Shown: positions 43,031 through 50,352 of the stretch, in pieces
Layout: the number at the start of each line of letters is the position of its first letter
Numbering within the stretch: the first letter of the stretch is position 1
NCBI GenBank assembly: GCA_944383695.1
Contig: CALWQP010000001.1
Coordinates: 1 to 64,000 of the forward strand
Reading direction: 5' to 3'
DNA length: 64,000 nt
Source: an uncultured Mediterraneibacter sp.
Lineage (GTDB): Bacteria > Bacillota > Clostridia > Lachnospirales > Lachnospiraceae
Translations under genes and position numbers: made by a program
The notes under the pieces: model-generated
What the model saw: only the letters and a program-made list of their open reading frames with translations
What the model was told of the DNA's origin: nothing
The model's database searches: none

Positions 43031-44236
43031 TCAGATTATCTCCTGATATAAATTTTGTAGCTTGTCCATTTCCGTCTTTGCTTTATCATTCGTAACGTGT
43101 GTATACAAATCCAGTGTAATCGCTATGGAATAATGTCCAAGAAAGCCCTGCACGACTTTCGCTTCAATCCCTGCTTCAAAACACCTTGTCGCAAATGTGT
43201 GCCGGAGTGCATGAGGATAAAAATGCTGTATGGGAATAAACTCTGTCTTTTCCTTTTCTACCCTCTTTCTGCGCTCCTTATTGATTGCCTTTTCTATCCC
43301 GTCCAATGTCACCTGAAAGGAATGTTCCGTAATCGGCTTCCCGTTCTTCCCTACAAACACCAGATTTTCAAATCCGCTCAACGGTTCCCACTTATCAGAA
43401 AGCATCTGCATTTCCTTTTTCTGAATACGCTGACGTTTCAACGCCTTGTAGACGCTTTCCTGCATGGGGATTATCCGTATACTGTTCTTTGTCTTTGGTG
43501 TCTGATATTTGAACACATATTTCTTCGTCTCCAAATCCTTGATATACACAAGTGTTTTATTGACATGGATTTCTCTCTTCTGAAAATCTACGTCGTCCCA
43601 TGTAAGCCCCAGAAGCTCACCGCCCCGCATACCCGTACCGAGTGCCGTCACAATCAAATGTTCATGCAGTCTGCCTTTCGCCTGCTCCAGAACTTCCCTC
43701 TGTTCTTCCACAGTCAGTACACGGATAGGCTTTGTCTTTGTTTTCGGAATATCCACCCCCGCACACGGATTAAATGTGATAAGACGGTTATGTACCGCAT
43801 ATTTAAACATGGCATTGAGGATGTTATATACATCCCGGATAGTTTTTGTACTGTAATCCTTGTCTGCCATATCCTGCAACAAGCGTTCTAATATCATCGG
43901 ATTAAAGTCTGCCACCCGGTATCTTCCTATCTGCTTTTCCATGTACCGGCGATAAAAATCATCATATCGCACTTGTGTACTTTCTTTTATCGACTTCCGC
44001 TTATGCGTATTCAGCCAGACATCAAACCATGCGTTCAAGGTCACATTGTCGCCTTTGCCTTTCAGCCCATGCTTGACCTCATACCGCAGTTCTTCCATTT
44101 GCTGAATAAGTTCCTTTAAATCCGCATTGTCTCTTGTGTATATCTCGCCTTTGTACTGAAAACGTCCCCGGTAATTTCCATTTTTTCTCTGCACAATCCC
44201 GTCCGGCAACGTATTTCCTTTTAAGTCCTTGCCCAA
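43031..44236 (-). CDS. int: Tyrosine recombinase (integrase)
   Basis: 401 residues from a TTG at 44236, which has AAAGGAG 8 nt upstream; the longer frame to 44314 overlaps xis and has no site. Catalytic residues are visible: Arg in GTGMRGGELLGLTW, the HALRHTFATRCFEAGI box, and the Tyr in TLDLYTHVTNDKAK. An N-terminal arm-binding domain (RKNGNYRGRFQYKGEIYT) and a core-binding SAM-like domain precede. It is oriented toward attL, as usual for Tn916-type elements. Confidence 0.93.
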   Translation of the reverse strand: MGKDLKGNTLPDGIVQRKNGNYRGRFQYKGEIYTRDNADLKELIQQMEELRYEVKHGLKGKGDNVTLNAWFDVWLNTHKRKSIKESTQVRYDDFYRRYMEKQIGRYRVADFNPMILERLLQDMADKDYSTKTIRDVYNILNAMFKYAVHNRLITFNPCAGVDIPKTKTKPIRVLTVEEQREVLEQAKGRLHEHLIVTALGTGMRGGELLGLTWDDVDFQKREIHVNKTLVYIKDLETKKYVFKYQTPKTKNSIRIIPMQESVYKALKRQRIQKKEMQMLSDKWEPLSGFENLVFVGKNGKPITEHSFQVTLDGIEKAINKERRKRVEKEKTEFIPIQHFYPHALRHTFATRCFEAGIEAKVVQGFLGHYSIAITLDLYTHVTNDKAKTEMDKLQNLYQEII

Positions 44237-44303
44237 TCTGCACGCTCCTTTCCGTGCAAGGACTATCAGAACTGGTCTGACAGTATTATAATCGCACCTC
44301 TGT

Positions 44304-44600
44304 TCATACCGCAATCACTTCATACTTGTTTTTTATGTTCCGTCCCTCATTTTCCCTCAAAAATCTGTCCAGAACCTCTGTCCGTATCAATATCTTGTTC
44401 CCGATACGGACAACGGGCAGTTTCTGCCATGCAATCAGTCTGCGCAGGCTATTCCTGCCAATCCCGGTATAATCAGACGCTTCATTGACTGTCAGCGCCA
44501 CTTTATATTGTATCGTCGTCTGTGCTGTGTCCTTTTCTCCCGTCCCTCTCCACGCTCCTTTCTCTTTCTTCCAGTCGGTGTATCTTGATATAGTCCTCAT
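44304..44600 (-). CDS. xis: Excisionase / HTH_17 DNA-binding protein
   Basis: Up to 98 residues. The core LTVNEASDYTGIGRNSLRRL followed by PVVRIGNKILIRTEVLDRFL is a winged-helix DNA-binding domain of the Tn916 Xis type. The first 33 residues overlap the relaxase gene in another frame and may not be translated; a GTG at about 44498 would give a 65-residue protein closer to Tn916 Xis. It should direct excision together with Int. Confidence 0.75.
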   Translation of the reverse strand: MRTISRYTDWKKEKGAWRGTGEKDTAQTTIQYKVALTVNEASDYTGIGRNSLRRLIAWQKLPVVRIGNKILIRTEVLDRFLRENEGRNIKNKYEVIAV

Positions 44601-45628
44601 ACAGCCTTTGTTGTGTCTCGTTCATCTCTGCGCTCTCCAGGAGCATTTGGAGATAATCTTTATCCTCTGCCTTTCCAATCTCCGAAAACAGCTTAAGAGA
44701 GGGAGCGACAGCCGTTGTCAGCCAGTTCCAGATTTTATCCAGCGTTTTCTTTTCCGGGTTCATGGTCAGCTTTATCTTCTCCACATCTGACAGAAAATCC
44801 GCCCACGGCTGATAGGTAAGGTAAAGCCGTTTCCTCATTGCCCTGCCGTCCGCAGGCTTTTGCAGAAACCGCACTTTATCCTTTAAAACTCCCATTGCCA
44901 CCCGTGCCACATCCCGGTACTCGATAAGCTCCTGCACCGCCCTCACCGCTTTTTTCTGCCGGAAACGCAGTTCGTATCTGTTCCAGTTCACATCTAACTC
45001 TTTGCCGAACTTCTCATGCTGTTCATATCCCTTTTCATAGAATACAATCCGAAAATCACTGCTCTCACTTCCAATATACAGACTCTTTCCTTTTGCTTCT
45101 ATCTCATCCTCTTTCAGACGGTCTGAACGGTGTTCCTTAAAGTCCCTCATCTGACTGGATATAAGCCCCTCATTTTTCAGACGGATAAGCTCTGGGATAT
45201 ACAGATAAGGCTTTCTGTCGTCAATCGCCAAATCTATCCGTGGAAAGTTTACATGGTATCTGCACACTCTCTCCAGAAACTCAAACCATGTCTCTTTGTT
45301 AATCTTAAGAAAGTTCTCATAATTCCTGCATCCCGAACCGCTCATGAGTATCTGGAAGCCCTCATACTGGATGTTCCCCGTAGGCTTGAGAATTTTGATA
45401 TTGTCAAAGCCCGCCACAAGTTCATGCCCTGCAATCGCCTTTCCTTTACAGTGAAGCTCCATAAGATTTAAAGGAATACGCAGGATGTCCTCTATAATCG
45501 TAAACACGTCCAGACCTTTGACTGTAATCTGGCACCAGTCAATCAATGCCGACAGTTCTTCTTTTTGTCGTGTTACCCCCCTGTTAGTATAGGGGGGTTG
45601 TTCATTTTTTGTTGTCTCCGTTCATCAT
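44503..45628 (-). pseudogene. mobT: MobT/Rep_trans-type relaxase with a frame break near the start
   Basis: About 365 residues of a replication-initiation/relaxase protein (Rep_trans family, as Tn916 Orf20 and ICEBs1 NicK). The body is intact: LIDWCQITVKG, GSGCRNYENFLK, FPRIDLAIDDRKPYLYIPEL, NRYELRFRQKKAVRAV. The natural start, ATGATG at 45628-45623 with AAAGGCAGGG upstream, is in a different frame. An A6 tract (45610-45605) has one base too many to join it to the body, which then reads NEQPPYTNRGVTRQKEE. It is either a recent frameshift or expressed by slippage on the A-tract. Confidence 0.75.
45576..45597 (-). other. oriT: Origin of transfer (oriT) inside the relaxase gene
   Basis: On the minus strand CCCCCC-TATACTAACA-GGGGGG forms an inverted repeat followed by TAACA. 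Tn916 and ICEBs1 have an oriT of the same form (run of C, then CTAACAGGGGGGT), and in ICEBs1 it overlaps the 5' end of the relaxase gene, as here. The expected nick lies in the loop-side sequence; its exact position cannot be read. Confidence 0.75.
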
Positions 45629-45742
45629 CCCTGCCTTTCTTAGCTTCCCGTGGCTTACGCCACGTCCCCGGACTCTTCCCTGCTCCCTTGCTCCTTTCAC
45701 GTTGTACGGAGCAGTCCGCAGGAAAGCTCCGGGAACCTGCCT

Positions 45743-46075
45743 TTACACGTTGCCTTTGCCGGAGACAGAACGGATACCCTTGCAGGTCACACGCTCCACC
45801 AGAACCGGGAAATTGCCCCTCTGCACATACGGGTCATAGACAGCGTTTTCCAGTTCCACCACCGCATACGGCTCAATCTTTGGAAGCTCCGTGGCTTCAA
45901 GCCGGATGTCCACGCTGTTCCCTAACTTTGCGCTTCCGAGGTGGAGTTTTAAGGCTTCCACTTCATCTGTCCTCTTCCGGCTCTCTTTGTCATATTTGTA
46001 GCAGTTGTCCGCTCCCATGTACCGCAGTTCTCCAAATACATCTTTTATCTGTTCCTTTGTCAGATTGATAAGCAT
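45743..46075 (-). CDS. DUF961 (YdcP-like) element protein
   Basis: 110 residues. GELRYMGADNCYKYDKESRK, then RTDEVEALKLHLGSAKLGNS, matches the DUF961 proteins encoded at the start of the conjugation module of Tn916-like elements (Orf22/23, YdcP). Function unknown, probably linked to DNA processing. In complete elements an FtsK-like gene stands between it and the relaxase; here only about 110 bases remain. Confidence 0.85.
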   Translation of the reverse strand: MLINLTKEQIKDVFGELRYMGADNCYKYDKESRKRTDEVEALKLHLGSAKLGNSVDIRLEATELPKIEPYAVVELENAVYDPYVQRGNFPVLVERVTCKGIRSVSGKGNV

Positions 46076-46157
46076 ACAATATCCTTTCTCCCCGTTTCAC
46101 CGATAGGTCAGTGTCCTCTATTTTCTGTTTATTATTCAGCAATATCGGGCGCGCCAA

Positions 46158-46241
46158 AAAGTTTAGATATTTCTGAACTATTTGTATCTTAACATCCTTT
46201 CGCCACATTTGCAACATAAAGTTTAGTTATTTATAAACTTT
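46158..46241. promoter_or_regulatory. Two operators between DUF961 gene and repressor
   Basis: AAAGTTTA-N8-TAAACTTT at 46218-46241 is a perfect palindrome; AAAGTTTA-N8-TGAACTAT at 46158-46181 is an imperfect copy. Centres are 60 bases apart. They lie in the divergent region and are the likely targets of the Xre repressor that starts at 46325, controlling the excision/transfer genes. Confidence 0.6.
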
Positions 46242-46324
46242 TTCTTTCTTTTTTCTTCTGCTCGTGATATAGTAGTCCTAGAAACAGTGGATTGACCTTA
46301 AAAGGAAAGTTGAGGAGAACAGAT

Positions 46325-47017
46325 ATGAATACGATTGCGGAGCGGATTAAATTTGCTATGGAAGTGCGGAAAATGAGACAAGTGGAATTAGTACAGAAAA
46401 CCGGGATAAGCAAAGGAGCGTTCAGTTCCTACCTCTCCGGGAGCTATAACCCAAAGCAGGACAAACTGGAACTGATCGCTGACGCTCTGAACGTAAACAT
46501 AGACTGGCTCTTAGGAAAAAACGTTCCTATGCAAATCCCCACAAAGGGCGTTGTCACCGGGCAGGCTTCCCCTCTCCCCTATGTTTTTTACAAAGAAGCG
46601 GAGTATCTGGTGAATGATGTGGACGACACCTACACCGCCTATATGCCACAGTACAGCGCACTCATTCCGAGGTTTCATGTGATTGTAAACACAAGCTGTA
46701 ATGAAATGCACATGCTCCCCCTTTTCTATCGGGATGACTCCGAAGAGTATTATGATTGTCCGGCTGACCTTACCATGCCGGAAAGACATCAGATTTACAC
46801 AAAAGACTTTGACAGTATCGGGATGTATCTGGAGACTTCCCGTATTATCTACTACGGGATTGACAAAGAAAACTGCAAGCCGAAAATCACCGCCCTTATC
46901 TATTCGACGGAAAAAGGCTGTTATGAACGCAGACCAGAGGCACAAGGTCTGCCTAGAGATGTATTTCAGAAAGAAATAGAAAAGGAAGCTCTCTTCCTCG
47001 AAAAAAATCATCAGTAA
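46325..47017 (+). CDS. Xre/CI-type repressor of the element
   Basis: 230 residues; the start at 46325 follows GAGGAG. The helix-turn-helix is MRQVELVQKTGISKGAFSSY, then LSGSYNPKQDKLELIADAL (about 15-60). The C-terminal 160 residues are beta-rich and do not show a LexA-type Ser-Lys protease, so induction by self-cleavage is unlikely. It is divergent from the transfer genes. Confidence 0.85.
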   Translation: MNTIAERIKFAMEVRKMRQVELVQKTGISKGAFSSYLSGSYNPKQDKLELIADALNVNIDWLLGKNVPMQIPTKGVVTGQASPLPYVFYKEAEYLVNDVDDTYTAYMPQYSALIPRFHVIVNTSCNEMHMLPLFYRDDSEEYYDCPADLTMPERHQIYTKDFDSIGMYLETSRIIYYGIDKENCKPKITALIYSTEKGCYERRPEAQGLPRDVFQKEIEKEALFLEKNHQ

Positions 47018-47023
47018 CGCACA

Positions 47024-47058
47024 AGAGGACTTGCAAGGCTGTGACCTTTCAAGTCCTC
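47024..47058 (+). terminator. Hairpin after the repressor gene
   Basis: GAGGACTTGCAAGG and CCTTTCAAGTCCTC pair with one mismatch and a 6-nt loop, 7 nt after the stop codon. No strong T-run follows. A homologous hairpin with the same flanking words (TAACGCACA, TATCATG) is at 53256-53293. Confidence 0.5.
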
Positions 47059-47151
47059 GTCTGTATCATGGTTATATTGACAGTGTCCGTTCTGTAAAGG
47101 ACTGCCCTACGGCGTCTCGGCTTCGCCTTGTTCCTTTACCTCACTAAAGTT

Positions 47152-47871
47152 TTATTCAAGAAAATCAATACTGCTTCCAAATCCTGTCACAATATATACA
47201 GCAGACGACTTCTCATTATTTCCCACCATATCAAGAAACTTTCGAGCTTCTATAACAATATTTTGCCCGTATCTTATCCCTGCAATATTTTCCAGTCGAA
47301 AGAACAACTCAATTTTCAAGTTGTTTACATTATCTATTTGTATATTTTCTATCTCAAACCATATTTCCTCTTCTTTATATACAACTTTGATTGAACATGG
47401 AATTATTACGTCTTTCTCATTTATTTTCGCACTTAAAATATCTAAATTTAGAATAACATCCTCTCCAACATTTTTTAAGCATATTTTCATAACAGGCAAA
47501 GCTGAAATATCACTCCTGCCCAAACAATCAGTTGGATTTTCTACTTTCACTTCTTGATAGCCATTCATTTGTATAATTTCATGATTTAAAGATAAAACTC
47601 TCTTTTGTTCGTGCACTTTTCTTAGTTCAAAATATCCAATTTTTTGTCGAAGTTGCTGTTTTATTAGCCTATTATTAACTTCATCCGCACATACATTTTG
47701 AAATAGAGCAACTGCCGCCAATAAAACAGTCCCAAAATACGCCATATAACCATACCAGAACTCTGCATTATCAATAATAATCTTATCAAAAAATCTCCAT
47801 GCAACAATTATTCCCATAAAAGGTAATAATAATGCTATACATCCTAAGATTATTACACTACTTCTTTTCAT
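47152..47871 (-). CDS. Membrane-anchored protein of unknown function in the R-M cargo
   Basis: 239 residues. Two N-terminal hydrophobic segments (SVIILGCIALLLPFMGIIVA and YGYMAYFGTVLLAAVALF), then a short charged helix and a soluble beta-rich domain (about 110-239). It starts 19 nt after vsr and is codirectional, so it belongs to the methylase transcript. I recognise no family. It could be an accessory of the restriction system or an independent defence protein. Confidence 0.6.
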   Translation of the reverse strand: MKRSSVIILGCIALLLPFMGIIVAWRFFDKIIIDNAEFWYGYMAYFGTVLLAAVALFQNVCADEVNNRLIKQQLRQKIGYFELRKVHEQKRVLSLNHEIIQMNGYQEVKVENPTDCLGRSDISALPVMKICLKNVGEDVILNLDILSAKINEKDVIIPCSIKVVYKEEEIWFEIENIQIDNVNNLKIELFFRLENIAGIRYGQNIVIEARKFLDMVGNNEKSSAVYIVTGFGSSIDFLE

Positions 47872-47890
47872 TTCTCTATTGTCCTCTTTA

Positions 47891-48367
47891 CTACTGTTTA
47901 ATTTCGAAGTCTAACGGTTCGCCCAGCCAATCATTATCATTTAAAGATATTTCAAATAGAGTTTCCTCTATGACTCTTACACACTCATCTGTATTTTTCA
48001 AAATATCTTTTCCCCAAAATCGAATAACCGTCCATCCTAGAAACAATAGCTGTTTATCGACCTCTTCATCATGTTCTCGGTTTCTTGAAATTTTCTTAAC
48101 CCAATAGTCGCTATTTTTCGATTTTTCTAAACGAGGTTTTAATACTTCCCAATCCTTTCCATGAAAGAACTCACTATCGCAAAACACTACAACTTTATAT
48201 TTCGTAAAAACAATATCCGGCTTTCCCGGTAAAGCAACATAATTTTTTCTATAACGTAAGCCTCTCTTCCACAATGCTTTACGCAGAGCCAACTCTATCT
48301 TTGTGTCTTTATTTTTTATATGTTGCATATTTTTTCTTCTTTGCTCTACGGTTAAGTTATCTGCCAT
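47891..48367 (-). CDS. vsr: Very short patch repair endonuclease (Vsr)
   Basis: 158 residues. Starts with the zinc/DNA-binding RRKNMQHIKNKDTKIELALR, then YRKNYVALPGKPDIVFTKYK and FCDSEFFHGKDWE with the catalytic Asp and His, and TVIRFWGKDI. Vsr nicks T:G mismatches formed by deamination of 5-methylcytosine, so it repairs damage from the partner methylase. It lies 24 nt after that gene. Confidence 0.93.
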   Translation of the reverse strand: MADNLTVEQRRKNMQHIKNKDTKIELALRKALWKRGLRYRKNYVALPGKPDIVFTKYKVVVFCDSEFFHGKDWEVLKPRLEKSKNSDYWVKKISRNREHDEEVDKQLLFLGWTVIRFWGKDILKNTDECVRVIEETLFEISLNDNDWLGEPLDFEIKQ

Positions 48368-48391
48368 ATTATCACCAAACTGATTTGCAAA

Positions 48392-49366
48392 TCATTTCAT
48401 TGCTTCTAATATGTTATCTGCTATTCTTTTGATTACAGGTACACATACTGAATTTCCTGCTTGTTTATATAACCTTGCGTCACTCTGTTTTTTAGGCAAT
48501 TTATAATTCTTTGGAAATCCCTGCGTATTAAAACATTCTCTTGGTGTCATTTTCCGCAATCCATACTTTGTTTTCACTATGCAGACATTATGGCCACCCT
48601 CACCTTGATTTGCAGTCAGAGTAGGTACAACACCACTTTTATTCTGCCGTACATATTTTCTCCGCCATTGATATATTGCCGGTTTTTTTAAATCGTCATT
48701 TTTAGTTGCCTCTACCAAAAGTTTGTATATATCTCCCTTATATTTTCCTTCTGTATAATAATATTTTTCATCAACCTTTTTATTAAAATCAATGACATCT
48801 TTGACTGTCGTAGTTAATGGTATCGGCAACGGCCAGTGAAACTTATTGAAATCCTCACTTTCACGAAATGCCACAATGTAAATACGTTCTCTATTCTGTG
48901 CCATATTTCCATAATTCATAGCGTTTAATACCTGTGATGTATAATAATATCCCAACAAATCTAACTGCTCACAAATAACCCTAAATGTATTCCCGTTGTC
49001 ATGTCCTGCTAAGTTTTTTACATTTTCAAACAATGCAACCTTCGGTCTTTTTGCTTCTAACATACGTACCAGTTCAAAAAATAATTCTCCACGTCCTTTT
49101 TCATCATCAAAACCTTGTCTATATCCTGCTATTGAAAATGCTTGACACGGAAATCCACCAATTATAATATCTGTTTGTGGCACATCCTCAACCGGCACAA
49201 TATGAACATCCCTTTGATCAACTTTTACTCCTGGGAAATTAAGTTCAAAAGTTTCACTTGCATATTTATCAAATTCATTTGCATATACTGTCTGGAACTC
49301 TCCTGTTTGCTCAAACCCTAAATCAATTCCGCCTACTCCTGCAAAAAACGAAGCAATACTATACAT
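48392..49366 (-). CDS. DNA (cytosine-5) methyltransferase
   Basis: 324 residues from the ATG at 49366 (AGGAG 11 nt upstream; a GTG at 49378 is possible). Motif I ASFFAGVGGIDLGFE, motif IV GGFPCQAFSIAGYRQGFDDE with the catalytic cysteine, motif VI FENVKNLAGHDNG, motif VIII QNRERIYIVAF and motif X QAGNSVCVPV are all present. It protects DNA at the site cut by the neighbouring endonuclease. The recognition sequence cannot be read directly; GCNGC is likely if the endonuclease call is right. Confidence 0.93.
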   Translation of the reverse strand: MYSIASFFAGVGGIDLGFEQTGEFQTVYANEFDKYASETFELNFPGVKVDQRDVHIVPVEDVPQTDIIIGGFPCQAFSIAGYRQGFDDEKGRGELFFELVRMLEAKRPKVALFENVKNLAGHDNGNTFRVICEQLDLLGYYYTSQVLNAMNYGNMAQNRERIYIVAFRESEDFNKFHWPLPIPLTTTVKDVIDFNKKVDEKYYYTEGKYKGDIYKLLVEATKNDDLKKPAIYQWRRKYVRQNKSGVVPTLTANQGEGGHNVCIVKTKYGLRKMTPRECFNTQGFPKNYKLPKKQSDARLYKQAGNSVCVPVIKRIADNILEAMK

Positions 49367-49474
49367 ATCTATTTTCACTCCTGCTAATTAGAATATGATT
49401 TATATTATCATAAATCGCGGCGCGCCGCAATCTACAACTTGAAAAAGCAGAGATAAAACACTCCGCCTTTCGTA

Positions 49475-50044
49475 TTATTTACCGAGTAGTTTTTGGTAGT
49501 ATTCTGATAATCTGTCGTAAGCCTTGCATCTTCGAATATCGAAAATAATGTCAGGCTCTAAATTTTGTGCGTCTACAAATAATTGTTGCAGACTCACATG
49601 AGGTCGTCTTCCCTGTTCTTTTTGGTCTTGGATTGTTTGAGTTCTATTTGCGGGATATTTTCCAAATTCTTCCGAGTTAATTTTCAAGTCATAGATATAC
49701 AGCAAGTTCTCGTCCAAATTAAATCTCAAAAATACCAAATCGTCAAATTCACATTTCGGCCCAAAAGAAGACAAATCTCCTTCAAAGCGGGAAGTTGCTT
49801 TAAATTCGATTTTCTCACCCGTTTCCGGGTTTGTTGCGTCACCGACTTCACTGCCACGATTCCATAAATAGCCTAAGCAATAACACCCCATAGGCTCACT
49901 AATTGCATCCGGCATATTTATTCCTCTGTGACTATTGTTAGAAATATACGTATTCAGGTCTTTCCATTTGAAGTAGGCATTACAAGTTTCATCAATTCTG
50001 GCTTCGTCAATTTCAATAAGCCCAAATTCATTATATATTGCCAT
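49475..50044 (-). CDS. Bsp6I-like type II restriction endonuclease
   Basis: 189 residues. The stretch GSEVGDATNPETGEKIEFKA, then TSRFEGDLSSFGPKCEFDDL, has the D...E-x-K arrangement of a PD-(D/E)XK nuclease and resembles the RE_Bsp6I family, which cuts GC^NGC. It is first in the R-M transcript, followed by the methylase and Vsr. A likely promoter with an extended -10 (TGGTATACT) lies near 50079-50107. Family assignment is from memory. Confidence 0.7.
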   Translation of the reverse strand: MAIYNEFGLIEIDEARIDETCNAYFKWKDLNTYISNNSHRGINMPDAISEPMGCYCLGYLWNRGSEVGDATNPETGEKIEFKATSRFEGDLSSFGPKCEFDDLVFLRFNLDENLLYIYDLKINSEEFGKYPANRTQTIQDQKEQGRRPHVSLQQLFVDAQNLEPDIIFDIRRCKAYDRLSEYYQKLLGK

Positions 50045-50136
50045 ATTACCTATTAGAGTGTTTTATCTCTACCCCAAAAGTATACCATACTTCCTTTGTT
50101 GTGACACGCTTTTAATTTTTTATTTTAATCTGTCCC

Positions 50137-50156
50137 GTGGACAGTTCTGGGACAGT
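50137..50156 (+). repeat. Subterminal direct repeat, right (probable integrase arm site)
   Basis: GTGGACAGTTCTGGGACAGT, 19 of 20 bases as at 42957-42976, same orientation. It is surrounded by further TGTCCCG/CGGGACA words. Confidence 0.55.
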
Positions 50157-50263
50157 ACGGGACAGCAAACTGCAACACAGCACGAAAAGAACACATTAAA
50201 AGAAGCCCGTATTTCCGGGCTTCACAGCACTTTATAACACCATATAAACCAATCCGATAGTCC

Positions 50264-50335
50264 CTCATTCCTTTAGATAACTTATAAAAACGACGAAACC
50301 CGTTGACCAAAAGGTTAACGGGTTTTCGTTGTCTA
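50264..50335 (+). pseudogene. attR and the displaced 3' end of sRNA copy 1
   Basis: Starts with the att core CTCATTCCTTTAGATAACT (50264-50282) and continues TATAAAAACGACGAAACCCG, then a perfect terminator hairpin (GTTGACC/GGTTAAC) and GGGTTTTCGTTGTC. This tail resembles the intact sRNA copy 2 (TTATAAAACGGCGAAA ... GGGTTTTCGTTGTT) more than the tail at attL does. I infer it is the original chromosomal end of the sRNA gene, cut off by the insertion. Confidence 0.6.
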
Positions 50336-50352
50336 TATATTTCCAAATCCTA

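Larger units (their letters stand above)
42866..50282. mobile_element. Integrative mobilizable element with restriction-modification cargo
   Basis: Bounded by identical 19-bp att repeats. Gene order from the left: int, xis, mobT-type relaxase with oriT, DUF961 gene, all minus strand; a repressor on the plus strand; then on the minus strand a membrane protein, vsr, a C5 methylase and a Bsp6I-like endonuclease. The backbone is of the Tn916/ICEBs1 type but lacks an FtsK-like coupling protein and conjugation genes, so it would need a helper. The right part is clearly more AT-rich than the flanking chromosome. Confidence 0.8.

Noticed and set aside
45605-45610. Programmed frameshifting as the normal expression mode of the relaxase
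   Set aside because: A slippery A6 tract is present, but a +1 shift so close to the start without a stimulator is unusual. A simple one-base insertion is the more economical reading, so I list slippage only as an alternative.
46149-46156. GGCGCGCC palindrome as the recognition site of the R-M system (also near 49420)
   Set aside because: Two occurrences in AT-rich DNA are suggestive but prove nothing, and the Bsp6I-like nuclease would be expected to recognise GCNGC.
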